In this document: positions 34,762 to 43,598 of the stretch, in pieces
How positions within the stretch are numbered: position 1 is the first letter of the stretch
How the letters are laid out: every line of letters starts with the position of its first letter
Notes under the pieces: model-generated
What the model was told of the DNA's origin: nothing
Seen by the model: the letters and a program-made list of their open reading frames with translations, nothing else
Databases searched by the model: none
Source of the DNA: Chryseobacterium sp. BLS98
Lineage (GTDB): Bacteria; Bacteroidota; Bacteroidia; Flavobacteriales; Weeksellaceae
NCBI RefSeq assembly: GCF_001045445.1
Contig: NZ_LFNF01000003.1
Coordinates: 434,001-498,000, forward strand
Direction: 5' to 3'
DNA length: 64,000 bases
Program-made: the position numbers and the translations under genes

Positions 34762-36543
34762 GTGAAATTAGTTTTCAAAATACTGTTTATCTTAATTCTT
34801 GCTGCAGGAAATATCTGTACAGCACAGGATTCCACACGGGTTACCAAAGCCTATAAATCTGCTGCAAGGCTAAAAAAAGCTGTTGATAATAATGATAATA
34901 AAGGCGTTGCAGATACCTATGTTGGCATTGCCAATGATTATTACAATCAGGGGAACTATGCCAAAAGCGAAGAATTCCTGGTGAAAGCCAGAAATATTTA
35001 TAAAAATCTCGATGACAAAAAAAATCTGGAATCCGTGACCCGGAAAATTGCCCAGTCACAGGAAAAGCAGAACAAAATAACCCCGGCTATCAGCAATTAC
35101 AGCAGGGCGGCTGAAATTAGCTACAGCGAAAAAAGCAGGGCAGTCAATACCAACGATGCTGCAAGGCTTTCTTCTCCTTCAGCAGAGCAGAAAGCAGAAG
35201 CAATCCAGGATAATATCAATATAAGCCTCAAGGATAAAGATAAAGGTGATCTTGCAACGAGTTATAGCCAGATGGCAGATGTCAATATACAGCAGAAAGA
35301 CATTCCCAAAGCAGAAAAGAACCTGAATAATGCTTATGTGCTTTCTAAAAAAGAAGCCCCGCAGCAGGCATTGGAAATCAATCAGAAGCTGACCAATTTC
35401 TATGTGGAAAACAAGAACTTCGAAAAAGCTATTGAAGCCAAAAAGAAAGTCCTGAAAGAAGATTTTGTTAAAGACAATTCACAGGAAAAAGTCAATCAGA
35501 TACAGGAATTAGCGGATATTTATATTAAAAAAAATGAGCCTGAAGAAGCTGTAGCCTTATTGAAAAATGCCTACGGAATTGCTCTGGAAAAAGGGCATAC
35601 CCTGGAAGCCCAGAAAAGTGTAAAAAGATTGGACAGCCTTTACAATATAGCAGGAAATACCGACGCTTCAGTCTCCCTGTACAGGGATTTTCTGGGAAGG
35701 CTTCCCGATCTGGTTTCCAAGGACAGGAGTCTGGTAGACAATAAGATATTGGAAGATACAGAACAGAGAATTTCACAGCTTGAAAAAGAAAAAGAGCTGA
35801 AAGATGCATTAATCCGAAGAAAAAATATATTTAATTACAGCCTGATCGGAGCCTTGGTTTTGCTTACCGGGCTGATTGTCTTTATTTTCAGGACCCTGAA
35901 GAAAGTTCAGATCAAAAATAAAAAAATAGCCCTTCAATCTTTGCGGCGTGAAATGAATCCACATTTTATCTTTAACAGTTTAAACAGTGTCAATCATTTT
36001 ATCGCGACTAATAATGAGCTGGAAGCCAATCAGTATCTTACAAAATTCTCCAAGCTGATGCGTGGTGTGATGGAGAATTCTGCCGAAGACTTCATTCCTT
36101 TTCAACAGGAGCTGGATCTGCTTCAGAATTATCTTGCCCTCGAAAAGACCCGTTTTGCCGATAAATTCGATTATGAAATTGAAGTAGATGAAAGCCTGAA
36201 TATGCAAAGCCTGAAAGTACCGGGAATGCTTGTTCAGCCGTTCCTTGAAAACGCAGTATGGCACGGATTGCGCTACAGAACTGAGAAAGGATTTTTAAAA
36301 CTGAGCTTTGAAAAAGAAAGCCAGCATTTAAAGATCACTATCGAAGACAATGGAATTGGTATTGAAGAAAGTAAAAAGCAGAAAACCCTGCACCAGAAAA
36401 CCAGAGAAGGCAGGGGAATGAAAAATACCCTCGAAAGGATCAGTCTGCTGAACGATCTTTATAAAAAAGAAATCACCTGTTCCATAAAGGATAAGGAGAA
36501 TAACAGAGGGGTTTTGGTGACTATTAAAATTAATCTGGCCTAA
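34762..36543 (+). CDS. LytS-type sensor histidine kinase with TPR sensor region
   Basis: A 593-residue kinase starting at GTG (34762). The signal or first helix ends near ICTAQ. TPR-like repeats fill about residues 30-300, a coiled coil follows, then a transmembrane helix at about 358-377. The cytoplasmic part is a His_kinase (LytS/YehU-type) domain with H401 in LRREMNPHFIFNSLNSV and an ATPase with VQPFLENAVWHGL and IEDNGIGIEES. It should phosphorylate the LytTR regulator two genes downstream. The next gene starts 1 bp after its stop. A candidate operator for the same system lies upstream, so autoregulation is likely. Confidence 0.92.
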   Translation: MKLVFKILFILILAAGNICTAQDSTRVTKAYKSAARLKKAVDNNDNKGVADTYVGIANDYYNQGNYAKSEEFLVKARNIYKNLDDKKNLESVTRKIAQSQEKQNKITPAISNYSRAAEISYSEKSRAVNTNDAARLSSPSAEQKAEAIQDNINISLKDKDKGDLATSYSQMADVNIQQKDIPKAEKNLNNAYVLSKKEAPQQALEINQKLTNFYVENKNFEKAIEAKKKVLKEDFVKDNSQEKVNQIQELADIYIKKNEPEEAVALLKNAYGIALEKGHTLEAQKSVKRLDSLYNIAGNTDASVSLYRDFLGRLPDLVSKDRSLVDNKILEDTEQRISQLEKEKELKDALIRRKNIFNYSLIGALVLLTGLIVFIFRTLKKVQIKNKKIALQSLRREMNPHFIFNSLNSVNHFIATNNELEANQYLTKFSKLMRGVMENSAEDFIPFQQELDLLQNYLALEKTRFADKFDYEIEVDESLNMQSLKVPGMLVQPFLENAVWHGLRYRTEKGFLKLSFEKESQHLKITIEDNGIGIEESKKQKTLHQKTREGRGMKNTLERISLLNDLYKKEITCSIKDKENNRGVLVTIKINLA

Positions 36544-37257
36544 ATGAAGAACCGTTTATTCATAGGGATATTGATATTTTCGTCCGTAGGAATTTTCGGA
36601 CAGGAAATAAACAGTATCCGTTTTGAAAATATAGTGAAAAGCTTAAAACTTGATAAAGCTGCCATTAAAGAAGAATTCTGTACGGAAAAGAAAATGCCGA
36701 ATGCGGAAGATTCATATATTACCGTTCTTCCCATTCTACAGGGTAAAGAGGAAGACGACTTCTTCACAGTCCGGAACTATATTGTGATCACAGATGAGAA
36801 TGGAGCTGTAAAGAATCAGTATTTCGATCCTGAGGAAATCACTTCCGATGCTGTCATGCTGAGAAGTATAACCATAGACACCGGGCTATACAACATAAGC
36901 AAGAGTATCCGTGCCTTTGGTGTAACGGTAAGTGTGGCCAACGGAAGTCAGCCCAATCCGTATTCCTCGGAGACTATTTCGCTGTATTATTCTGAAGGTA
37001 AAACCCTTAAAAAAGTTTTAAATACATTTGAACTAAGTTCTCACGGGGGAGAATGGGACACCAGATGTTCAGGGGAATTCAGCGATGATCATTCAGTAAT
37101 CATAATGGATAAAACAAAGACCAATAATTTCACAGATCTGAAGATCAAAACCATATCTGTTCAAACCAAAAACCAGGAAGTAAACGGTGACTGTAAAGAA
37201 CATGAAACATCAAAAACCACCTACCGGACCTTAAAATTTAAAAACGGAAAATATTGA
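36544..37257 (+). CDS. Exported protein of unknown function inside the LytS-LytTR operon
   Basis: 237 residues with a short signal peptide (MKNRLFIGILIFSSVGIFGQ). The mature part has a beta-rich pattern (SYITVLPILQGKEEDDFFT, GLYNISKSIRAFGVTVSV) and three cysteines. No family recognised. It begins right after the kinase stop and runs into the regulator's leader, so the three genes form one transcript. It might be a periplasmic modulator of the kinase, which is inference from position only. Confidence 0.7.
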   Translation: MKNRLFIGILIFSSVGIFGQEINSIRFENIVKSLKLDKAAIKEEFCTEKKMPNAEDSYITVLPILQGKEEDDFFTVRNYIVITDENGAVKNQYFDPEEITSDAVMLRSITIDTGLYNISKSIRAFGVTVSVANGSQPNPYSSETISLYYSEGKTLKKVLNTFELSSHGGEWDTRCSGEFSDDHSVIIMDKTKTNNFTDLKIKTISVQTKNQEVNGDCKEHETSKTTYRTLKFKNGKY

Positions 37258-37283
37258 TAACCGCCACCTATTACCTGAAAAAA

Positions 37284-38018
37284 ATGAAAATAAAATCCGT
37301 AATCGTAGACGACGAGATCATTGCCAGAGAAGTTCTCAGAAACTATCTCACAAAATACTGCCCGCAGGTAGAAATTGCAGGTGAGGCGGAAAACATCAGG
37401 GAAGCCGTTCCGTTGATTGCTGAGAAACAGCCGCAGTTAGTCTTCCTGGATGTCGAAATGCCTTTCGGCAACGCCTTCGATGTGCTGGAAGCCACCAGGG
37501 AATTTTCCTACGAAACCATCTTTATCACGGCATTTTCCCAATATTCATTGCAGGCACTCAATAAATCTGCAAGTTATTATATTTTAAAACCGATTGATAT
37601 CCAGGAGCTTATTCTGGCAGTCAATAAAGTAGCCGAAAGCATCGAAAGCAAAGAAGAGCTCAACCGTAATAAAATTCTTCTCGAAAACCTGAAGCTGAAG
37701 CCTGAAAAACAGCAGCTTATCCTTCCGACACTTCAGGGATTTGATGTGGTAAAAACCGAAGATATCTTGAGACTTCAGGCAGACGGGAATTTTACCCAGG
37801 TCTATCTTACCGACGGTTCGAAAAAAATGGTCTGCCGTTTCCTGAAGCATTTCGATGACCTTCTTGAAAGCCCGTTTGTAAGGGTCCACCGTTCCCACAT
37901 TATCAATACGGGATTTGTAAAATCTTATCACAAAAGTGGAACCGTCATGCTTTCGGACGATACCGAAATTGAAGTTTCCGGGAGTTTTAAAGATAATTTC
38001 CTGAAAGTCTTTTCCTAG
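37284..38018 (+). CDS. LytTR-family response regulator
   Basis: 244 residues from the ATG at 37284. The receiver has VIVDDEIIAREVL and phospho-acceptor D56 in LVFLDVEMPFGN, with the conserved Lys in YYILKPIDI. The C-terminal LytTR DNA-binding domain includes ILRLQADGNFTQVYLTDG, FVRVHRSHIIN and the closing DNFLKVF. LytTR proteins bind two direct repeats about 21 bp apart. Three such repeats occur upstream of nearby genes, which is a direct link between protein type and sites. Confidence 0.93.
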   Translation: MKIKSVIVDDEIIAREVLRNYLTKYCPQVEIAGEAENIREAVPLIAEKQPQLVFLDVEMPFGNAFDVLEATREFSYETIFITAFSQYSLQALNKSASYYILKPIDIQELILAVNKVAESIESKEELNRNKILLENLKLKPEKQQLILPTLQGFDVVKTEDILRLQADGNFTQVYLTDGSKKMVCRFLKHFDDLLESPFVRVHRSHIINTGFVKSYHKSGTVMLSDDTEIEVSGSFKDNFLKVFS

Positions 38019-38091
38019 AATTTATCGTTCCTTAACAGCTTAAAGGCATTATTTTTGAAGCTTTCACCCCATCACACAAAAATATTCCATT

Positions 38092-38634
38092 ATGAAAACT
38101 CTTCAGAAAATTGCCGTTCCGGTCACATTAGGTGTATTGGGGCTGATTATTTTAAATTCCTGTTCCGCGGGAATTCCCAAAGGGGCGACGGCTGTTCATA
38201 ACTTTGATGCTAAAAAATACTTAGGCAGATGGTATGAAATTGCCCGTTTCGATTACAGGTTCGAGAAAAATATGGACAATGTAACTGCCGAATACTCCGA
38301 AAACCCCAATGGTTCCATCCGGGTCAGCAATAAAGGCTACGATTACATTAAAAAAGAATGGAAAGAATCCGTAGGAGAGGCAAAATTTGTAAAAGATAAA
38401 ACAGAAGCCCGGCTTAAAGTATCCTTTTTCAAACCAATCTGGGCAGGATATAACGTGATTGATATTGATGAAGATTACCAATATGCATTAGTGGCAGGAA
38501 GCAGCCTAAAGTACCTGTGGATTCTTTCCCGTACACCAAACCTTCCTGAAAGTATGAGACAGCGCTTCATTGAAAAAGCTAAAAAAATCGGGTACAATAC
38601 GGATGAACTGATCTGGGTGAAACATAATCAATAG
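38092..38634 (+). CDS. Lipocalin family lipoprotein (Blc-like)
   Basis: A 180-residue bacterial lipocalin. The lipobox is LNSC with Cys24. The first lipocalin motif is KKYLGRWYEIARFDYRFE (GxW), the later one is YALVAGSSLKYLWILSRTP. It matches outer-membrane lipocalin Blc in length and motif order and would bind lipids or other small hydrophobic molecules. Monocistronic by appearance; an AT-rich inverted repeat follows. Confidence 0.92.
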   Translation: MKTLQKIAVPVTLGVLGLIILNSCSAGIPKGATAVHNFDAKKYLGRWYEIARFDYRFEKNMDNVTAEYSENPNGSIRVSNKGYDYIKKEWKESVGEAKFVKDKTEARLKVSFFKPIWAGYNVIDIDEDYQYALVAGSSLKYLWILSRTPNLPESMRQRFIEKAKKIGYNTDELIWVKHNQ

Positions 38635-38641
38635 TTAGTCT

Positions 38642-38734
38642 GGGCAAAAAAGGTTAAACTGCAAAAAGCAAAAAGCAAATTCGCCTTTTAGTCATTTAAC
38701 CTTTTCACGTTTTAATTCCTTCACAATTTTGCCC
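38642..38734. repeat. Nested inverted-repeat intergenic element
   Basis: AAAAGGTTAAA (38648-38658) pairs with TTTAACCTTTT (38695-38705), and GGGCAAAA (38642-38649) with TTTTGCCC (38727-38734). The interior has GCAAAAA-type units like the element at 23524-23645. Confidence 0.45.
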
Positions 38735-38786
38735 TTCTACAATTTTTACCGTCATTTGCAGAAGATTTTTTTTCAAGAATTTAAAT

Positions 38787-40037
38787 ATGGAAAAAGCTGT
38801 TCTAATTACTATCGGTGATGAAATCCTTTCAGGAAATACCGTTGATACCAATTCTAATTTTATTGCCACAGAGCTTAAAAATATAGGCATACAGGTTATC
38901 CAGATCTTCACCATTTCAGATGAGATCGAAACCATTAAAAATACTTTACAAGCAGCCTTCAAATTAGGTGATCTGGTAATAACAACAGGCGGTCTGGGTC
39001 CGACAAGGGACGATAAAACCAAAAAAGCGCTGGCAGAGTTTTTCAATGATGAAATTGCACTGGATGAGGTTACTTTCAACCACCTTAAAAACTATATGGA
39101 AAGAAGGGGGAGAATTGATATTCTTGAAAGAAACAGGGAGCAGGCTTTCGTTCCCACAAAATCCGTAATATTTCAGAACCATTTCGGAACGGCGCCATGC
39201 ATAATGATGGAACAGGACGGGAAATTATCCTTTAGCCTTCCCGGTGTTCCTTATGAAGTGAAACCGCTGATCAGAGACCAGATTGTTCCTTATTTAAAAG
39301 AAAAATTCAACCTTTACTATATCCATACCAGGATCGTTTCTGTAGTGGGAATTCCTGAGAGTATTCTCGCAGATATGATTGAGGACTGGGAACTTGCACT
39401 CCCTGAAAACCTTACCTTGTCTTACCTGCCCGTAGGAACCCGGGTAAAGCTCAGAATTACAGCATCAGGGGATAACGAAACTGTATTGAAACAGCAGACA
39501 GAGGATGAGATTCAGAAACTCCTTCTATTGGTTGGAGATCATGTAATCGCTGTTTCAGAAGATAAAATAGAAAAAATCCTTGCAGAAATCCTTAATGAAA
39601 GAAAACTCACCATTTCCACGGCAGAAAGCTGTACCGGAGGAGATCTTGCAAAGATGATCACCTCTAATTCCGGAAGTTCCAAACATTTTATTGGAGGTAT
39701 CGTACCTTATGCTACCGATAAAAAGATCGAAATTTTGAAGGTCTCCCAGGAAACAGTGGATCAGTTTACCGTTGTAAGCGAACAGGTAGCAAGCGAAATG
39801 GCCAAAGGATGCCAAAAACTGTTTGATACCGATATTTCATTATCTACAACAGGGGTTGCAGGCCCGGGAAAAGGAGAGGACGGCAAAGAAGTAGGGACTG
39901 TTTTCTATACCATCCGGATAAAAGACCAGGAATCTACCTCAAAATTATATATGCCTCATCTGGACCGGCTGGACTTCATGTATTTCGTTTCTCAGAAAAT
40001 CCTTCAGGATCTGGTAGGACTTCTTATAAATACTTAA
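38787..40037 (+). CDS. cinA: CinA family protein (competence/damage-inducible)
   Basis: A 416-residue two-domain protein. The N-terminal part (residues about 1-170) is a molybdopterin-binding-like CinA domain (ITIGDEILSGNTVDTNS, TTGGLGPTRDD, FSLPGVPYEVKPL). The C-terminal part (about 255-415) is the amidase domain with STAESCTGGDLA, SNSGSSKHFIGGIVPY and TTGVAGPGKGEDGK. Relatives act as nicotinamide-nucleotide amidohydrolase and ADP-ribose pyrophosphatase. Full length, cytoplasmic. Confidence 0.95.
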   Translation: MEKAVLITIGDEILSGNTVDTNSNFIATELKNIGIQVIQIFTISDEIETIKNTLQAAFKLGDLVITTGGLGPTRDDKTKKALAEFFNDEIALDEVTFNHLKNYMERRGRIDILERNREQAFVPTKSVIFQNHFGTAPCIMMEQDGKLSFSLPGVPYEVKPLIRDQIVPYLKEKFNLYYIHTRIVSVVGIPESILADMIEDWELALPENLTLSYLPVGTRVKLRITASGDNETVLKQQTEDEIQKLLLLVGDHVIAVSEDKIEKILAEILNERKLTISTAESCTGGDLAKMITSNSGSSKHFIGGIVPYATDKKIEILKVSQETVDQFTVVSEQVASEMAKGCQKLFDTDISLSTTGVAGPGKGEDGKEVGTVFYTIRIKDQESTSKLYMPHLDRLDFMYFVSQKILQDLVGLLINT

Positions 40038-40095
40038 AAGCCAATTGATTTTTTAATTTTATTTTAATTAAAATTGAAGCCCTTTTTCACGCTTT

Positions 40096-43000
40096 TTGAA
40101 ATCCCTAGATAAATTTCATAACGTGGAAGATTCAAAACAGATTTTTCAGACTGATAATAAAAAACGCTGGAGAAGCGTACAATGGGGCAGCCGCATTTTT
40201 ATTTTCGTTGCAGTATTGCTTATTCTTGCTTTAGGGTTGATGATGAAGCTCGACAAAAGCCCGAAAATACCTTTCAAAGAAGATTATAAAGCAGTAATGA
40301 CGGCCAGTAAGCCTTATCTGCAGGAAAATAAAATTTCCAAAGAATACAAAGGTTTCAGAAGCTTTATTTCTGAAAAAACAATGCATACCAATCTGGCTAA
40401 AATCCACCAGGCAAGAGTTGAAAGACTAAAAAATCAGAATAAAAGCTGGTCCCAGTTTCCGGGCGGCATCCGTTCGGCATTCTACGTAGCCTGGGACCCG
40501 CAGTCGCTGATGTCCCTGAAAAGGAATATCAGGCATATTAATCTCGTTTTTCCCGAATGGTTCTTCCTTGATCCTAAATCTGGAGATCTGAAAACCAATG
40601 TAGATCCTGAAGGCTATAAAATTATCAAAAGAACAGGAGTGGCAGCGATGCCTATTTTAAGCAACAATTCTGACAGGGAATTCCGTTCCGAAGGACTTGG
40701 AAAAGTATTGAAAGATCCGGAGAAAAGAACCGGACTTATCCGGAAACTTGTGCAGCAATGTCAGAAATTTCATTTCAAGGGGATCAATATTGACTTTGAA
40801 GATATGAACCTGGATTCTGACGAATACCTTATTGCCTTTATGAAAGAGCTTTCAGAAACTTTCAAGCAGAATAAGCTATTGGTTACGATGGATATCATGA
40901 CGGATAATGATGACTACAATATCCGGAAACTGAATCCTTATGTAGATTACTTCATCCTGATGGCGTATGATGAATATGCAGAGGACAGCGATGCCGGGCC
41001 GGTCTCTTCACAAAAATGGATAGAAGCCCAAACGGAAAAAATCCTCAAGGAAACCTCTCCGGAAAAAATAATCCTTGGTTTGGGAGCGTATGGCTATGAC
41101 TGGAGTACCAACAAGGAAGACAATACATCCGTTACCTATATGCAGGCCATCACAAAAGCCAGCGCGAGCAAAGCTGCGATTAACTTTGATGATAATACAT
41201 TCAATTTAAATTATTCCTACACGGATTCTAAAAACAATACCCACACTGTATTTTTCAACGATGCCGCCTCTATATTCAATACCATGCGTTTTTCCTCCGA
41301 ATATCCGCTGGCGGGAACTGCACTCTGGAGACTGGGCAGTGAAGACAGCCGGATCTGGAATTTTTATGATAAAAATCTTACCTCTGCTGGTATGTCTAAG
41401 CTTAATCTGAAAGAACTGGAAAATGTAAAAGGTCAGACGATGGTAGATTACATCGGCGATGGAGAAGTGCTGGATGTTCTGAATACCCCTCATGACGGAA
41501 AAATAGCTTTGGAAATCGATGCCAAAGAAAAAATAATCACAGATGAGAACTACATCACCTATCCAAGCTCTTATGAAGTGAAAAAATACGGAGAAGCACC
41601 ACAGAAAGAACTGGTGCTGACTTTTGACGACGGTCCGGACGAGACCTACACCCCGCAAATTTTAGATGTACTGTCAAAATACCATGTTCCGGCTGCATTT
41701 TTTCTCGTAGGACTCAATGCTGAAAGAAACCTTCCCTTAGTTAAACGCATTTACCGCGAAGGTCACGAAATAGGAAACCATACGTTCACTCATGAAAACG
41801 TAGCAAAAGTAAGCCCGGAAAGAGCATTGCTGGAATTGAAACTTACAAGACTGCTTATAGAATGTGTAACAGGTCACAGTACTATTCTGTTCAGGGCGCC
41901 TTATAATGCGGATTCCGAACCTACCACTTCCGAGGAAATTATTCCTGTAGCATTGGCAAGACAGCAAAACTACCTTGATATCGGAGAAAATATTGACCCT
42001 GAAGACTGGCAGCCCGGCATCAAAGCAGATGAGATCATAAAACGGGTGATGGCAGGGATCAAACAGCAGCGGGGAAATATTATCCTTCTGCATGATGCGG
42101 GCGGAGATACCAGAGAAGAAACCGTAAAGGCTCTCAAAACCTTAATTCCGACACTTCAGAAACAAGGCTATCATTTTACGAACCTTGCCAGTATTTTACA
42201 CAAGAGTAAAAATGTGCTGATGCCGGAAGTTCCTAAAACAAGATCTTATTATATCATGCAGCTCAATCTGATCCTCGCTACGGTAATCTATGGAATAAGT
42301 CATTTTCTGGTGGCTCTTTTCACCATTTTTATCGGCTTAGGTCTGATAAGATTGATCTTGATGATGTATTGGGCTTTTAAAGAAAGAAAAAAAGAAAAAT
42401 TGCTGGGCGATTTTCCTGTTTTGGAAACTTATCCGAAAGTATCCATCATTGTACCTGCCTATAATGAAGAAGTGAATATTGTTTCTTCTCTGAATAATTT
42501 ATTAAAACAAACCTATCCCAACTTCGACATCATCATGGTGGATGACGGAAGTAAGGATTCAACCTACCAGAAAGCAAAAGAAGCATTCCCCGACCATCCG
42601 GAACTGAAAATCTTCACGAAACCGAACGGCGGAAAAGCCACAGCACTGAATTTTGGAATTTCCCAGACTGATGCGGAATATGTGGTTTGTATTGATGCAG
42701 ACACCAAACTTCAGTATAATGCAGTAAAATATCTGATTGCCCGATTTTTAAATTCAGATCCTGCTGAAAAGATCGCTGCAGTGGCAGGGAATGTAAAAGT
42801 AGGAAACACAGTGAACTGGCTCACCAGATGGCAGTCGATAGAATATACTACAAGCCAGAATTTTGACAGGTTGGCCTATGCCTACATCAATGCAGTAACA
42901 GTAATTCCCGGTGCGATCGGGGCATTCAAAAAATCCGTGATCATTGAAGCAGGCGGATATTCTACCGATACCCTGGCAGAAGACTGTGATATTACGGTGA

Positions 43001-43521
43001 AAATTTTAAGAGCTGGATATACGGTTGCCAACGAAAACAGAGCGGTTGCCGTAACCGAAGCCCCTGAAAGTGTGCAACAGTTTTTAAAACAACGTTTCCG
43101 CTGGACCTACGGGATTATGCAGATGTTCTGGAAACAGCGCCAGACATTTCTCAATCCTAAATATAAAGGACTCGGGCTTTGGGCAATGCCGAATATATTA
43201 CTGTTTCAATATATTATTCCGTTCTTTTCACCTCTGGCAGATCTGATCATGTTCTTTGGAATTTTATCCGGAAATGGTGGAAAAATATTCACCTATTATC
43301 TGATTTTCCTTTTGGTAGATGCATCTTTGGCTTTGGCCGCTTTCATTATGCAGCGGGAGAAATTATCTAATCTGTTGTATGTTATTCCGCAGAGATTCGG
43401 ATATAGATGGCTGATGTATATTGTATTATTCAGAAGTCTGAGAAAAGCATTGAAAGGGGAAATGCAGTCCTGGGGATTTTTAAAAAGAACAGGAAATGTA
43501 AAAGAGATAGCAGCTTCCTGA
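40096..43521 (+). CDS. Trifunctional GH18-like / polysaccharide deacetylase / GT2 membrane protein
   Basis: A 1141-residue fusion. After one helix (about 33-50), residues 120-430 are a GH18-like barrel with the catalytic E235 in GINIDFEDMN. Residues about 505-705 are a NodB-type deacetylase with TFDDGP (509-514), GNHTFTH (560-566) and FRAP (from 599). Then come helices at about 718-760 and a family 2 glycosyltransferase: VPAYNEE (786), DAD (867-869), ED (962-963) and QRFRW (999-1003), followed by C-terminal helices. It may polymerise an exopolysaccharide and deacetylate or trim it, like PgaB and PgaC in one chain. The start is uncertain: a TTG at 40096 or a GTG at 40123. Confidence 0.88.
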   Translation: MKSLDKFHNVEDSKQIFQTDNKKRWRSVQWGSRIFIFVAVLLILALGLMMKLDKSPKIPFKEDYKAVMTASKPYLQENKISKEYKGFRSFISEKTMHTNLAKIHQARVERLKNQNKSWSQFPGGIRSAFYVAWDPQSLMSLKRNIRHINLVFPEWFFLDPKSGDLKTNVDPEGYKIIKRTGVAAMPILSNNSDREFRSEGLGKVLKDPEKRTGLIRKLVQQCQKFHFKGINIDFEDMNLDSDEYLIAFMKELSETFKQNKLLVTMDIMTDNDDYNIRKLNPYVDYFILMAYDEYAEDSDAGPVSSQKWIEAQTEKILKETSPEKIILGLGAYGYDWSTNKEDNTSVTYMQAITKASASKAAINFDDNTFNLNYSYTDSKNNTHTVFFNDAASIFNTMRFSSEYPLAGTALWRLGSEDSRIWNFYDKNLTSAGMSKLNLKELENVKGQTMVDYIGDGEVLDVLNTPHDGKIALEIDAKEKIITDENYITYPSSYEVKKYGEAPQKELVLTFDDGPDETYTPQILDVLSKYHVPAAFFLVGLNAERNLPLVKRIYREGHEIGNHTFTHENVAKVSPERALLELKLTRLLIECVTGHSTILFRAPYNADSEPTTSEEIIPVALARQQNYLDIGENIDPEDWQPGIKADEIIKRVMAGIKQQRGNIILLHDAGGDTREETVKALKTLIPTLQKQGYHFTNLASILHKSKNVLMPEVPKTRSYYIMQLNLILATVIYGISHFLVALFTIFIGLGLIRLILMMYWAFKERKKEKLLGDFPVLETYPKVSIIVPAYNEEVNIVSSLNNLLKQTYPNFDIIMVDDGSKDSTYQKAKEAFPDHPELKIFTKPNGGKATALNFGISQTDAEYVVCIDADTKLQYNAVKYLIARFLNSDPAEKIAAVAGNVKVGNTVNWLTRWQSIEYTTSQNFDRLAYAYINAVTVIPGAIGAFKKSVIIEAGGYSTDTLAEDCDITVKILRAGYTVANENRAVAVTEAPESVQQFLKQRFRWTYGIMQMFWKQRQTFLNPKYKGLGLWAMPNILLFQYIIPFFSPLADLIMFFGILSGNGGKIFTYYLIFLLVDASLALAAFIMQREKLSNLLYVIPQRFGYRWLMYIVLFRSLRKALKGEMQSWGFLKRTGNVKEIAAS

Positions 43522-43598
43522 GATTTGTTTAAATTTGTTATTGATAAAAAGTAACAAATGATAAAAACAACAGACTTATTATAAAATTTGCTATCATA

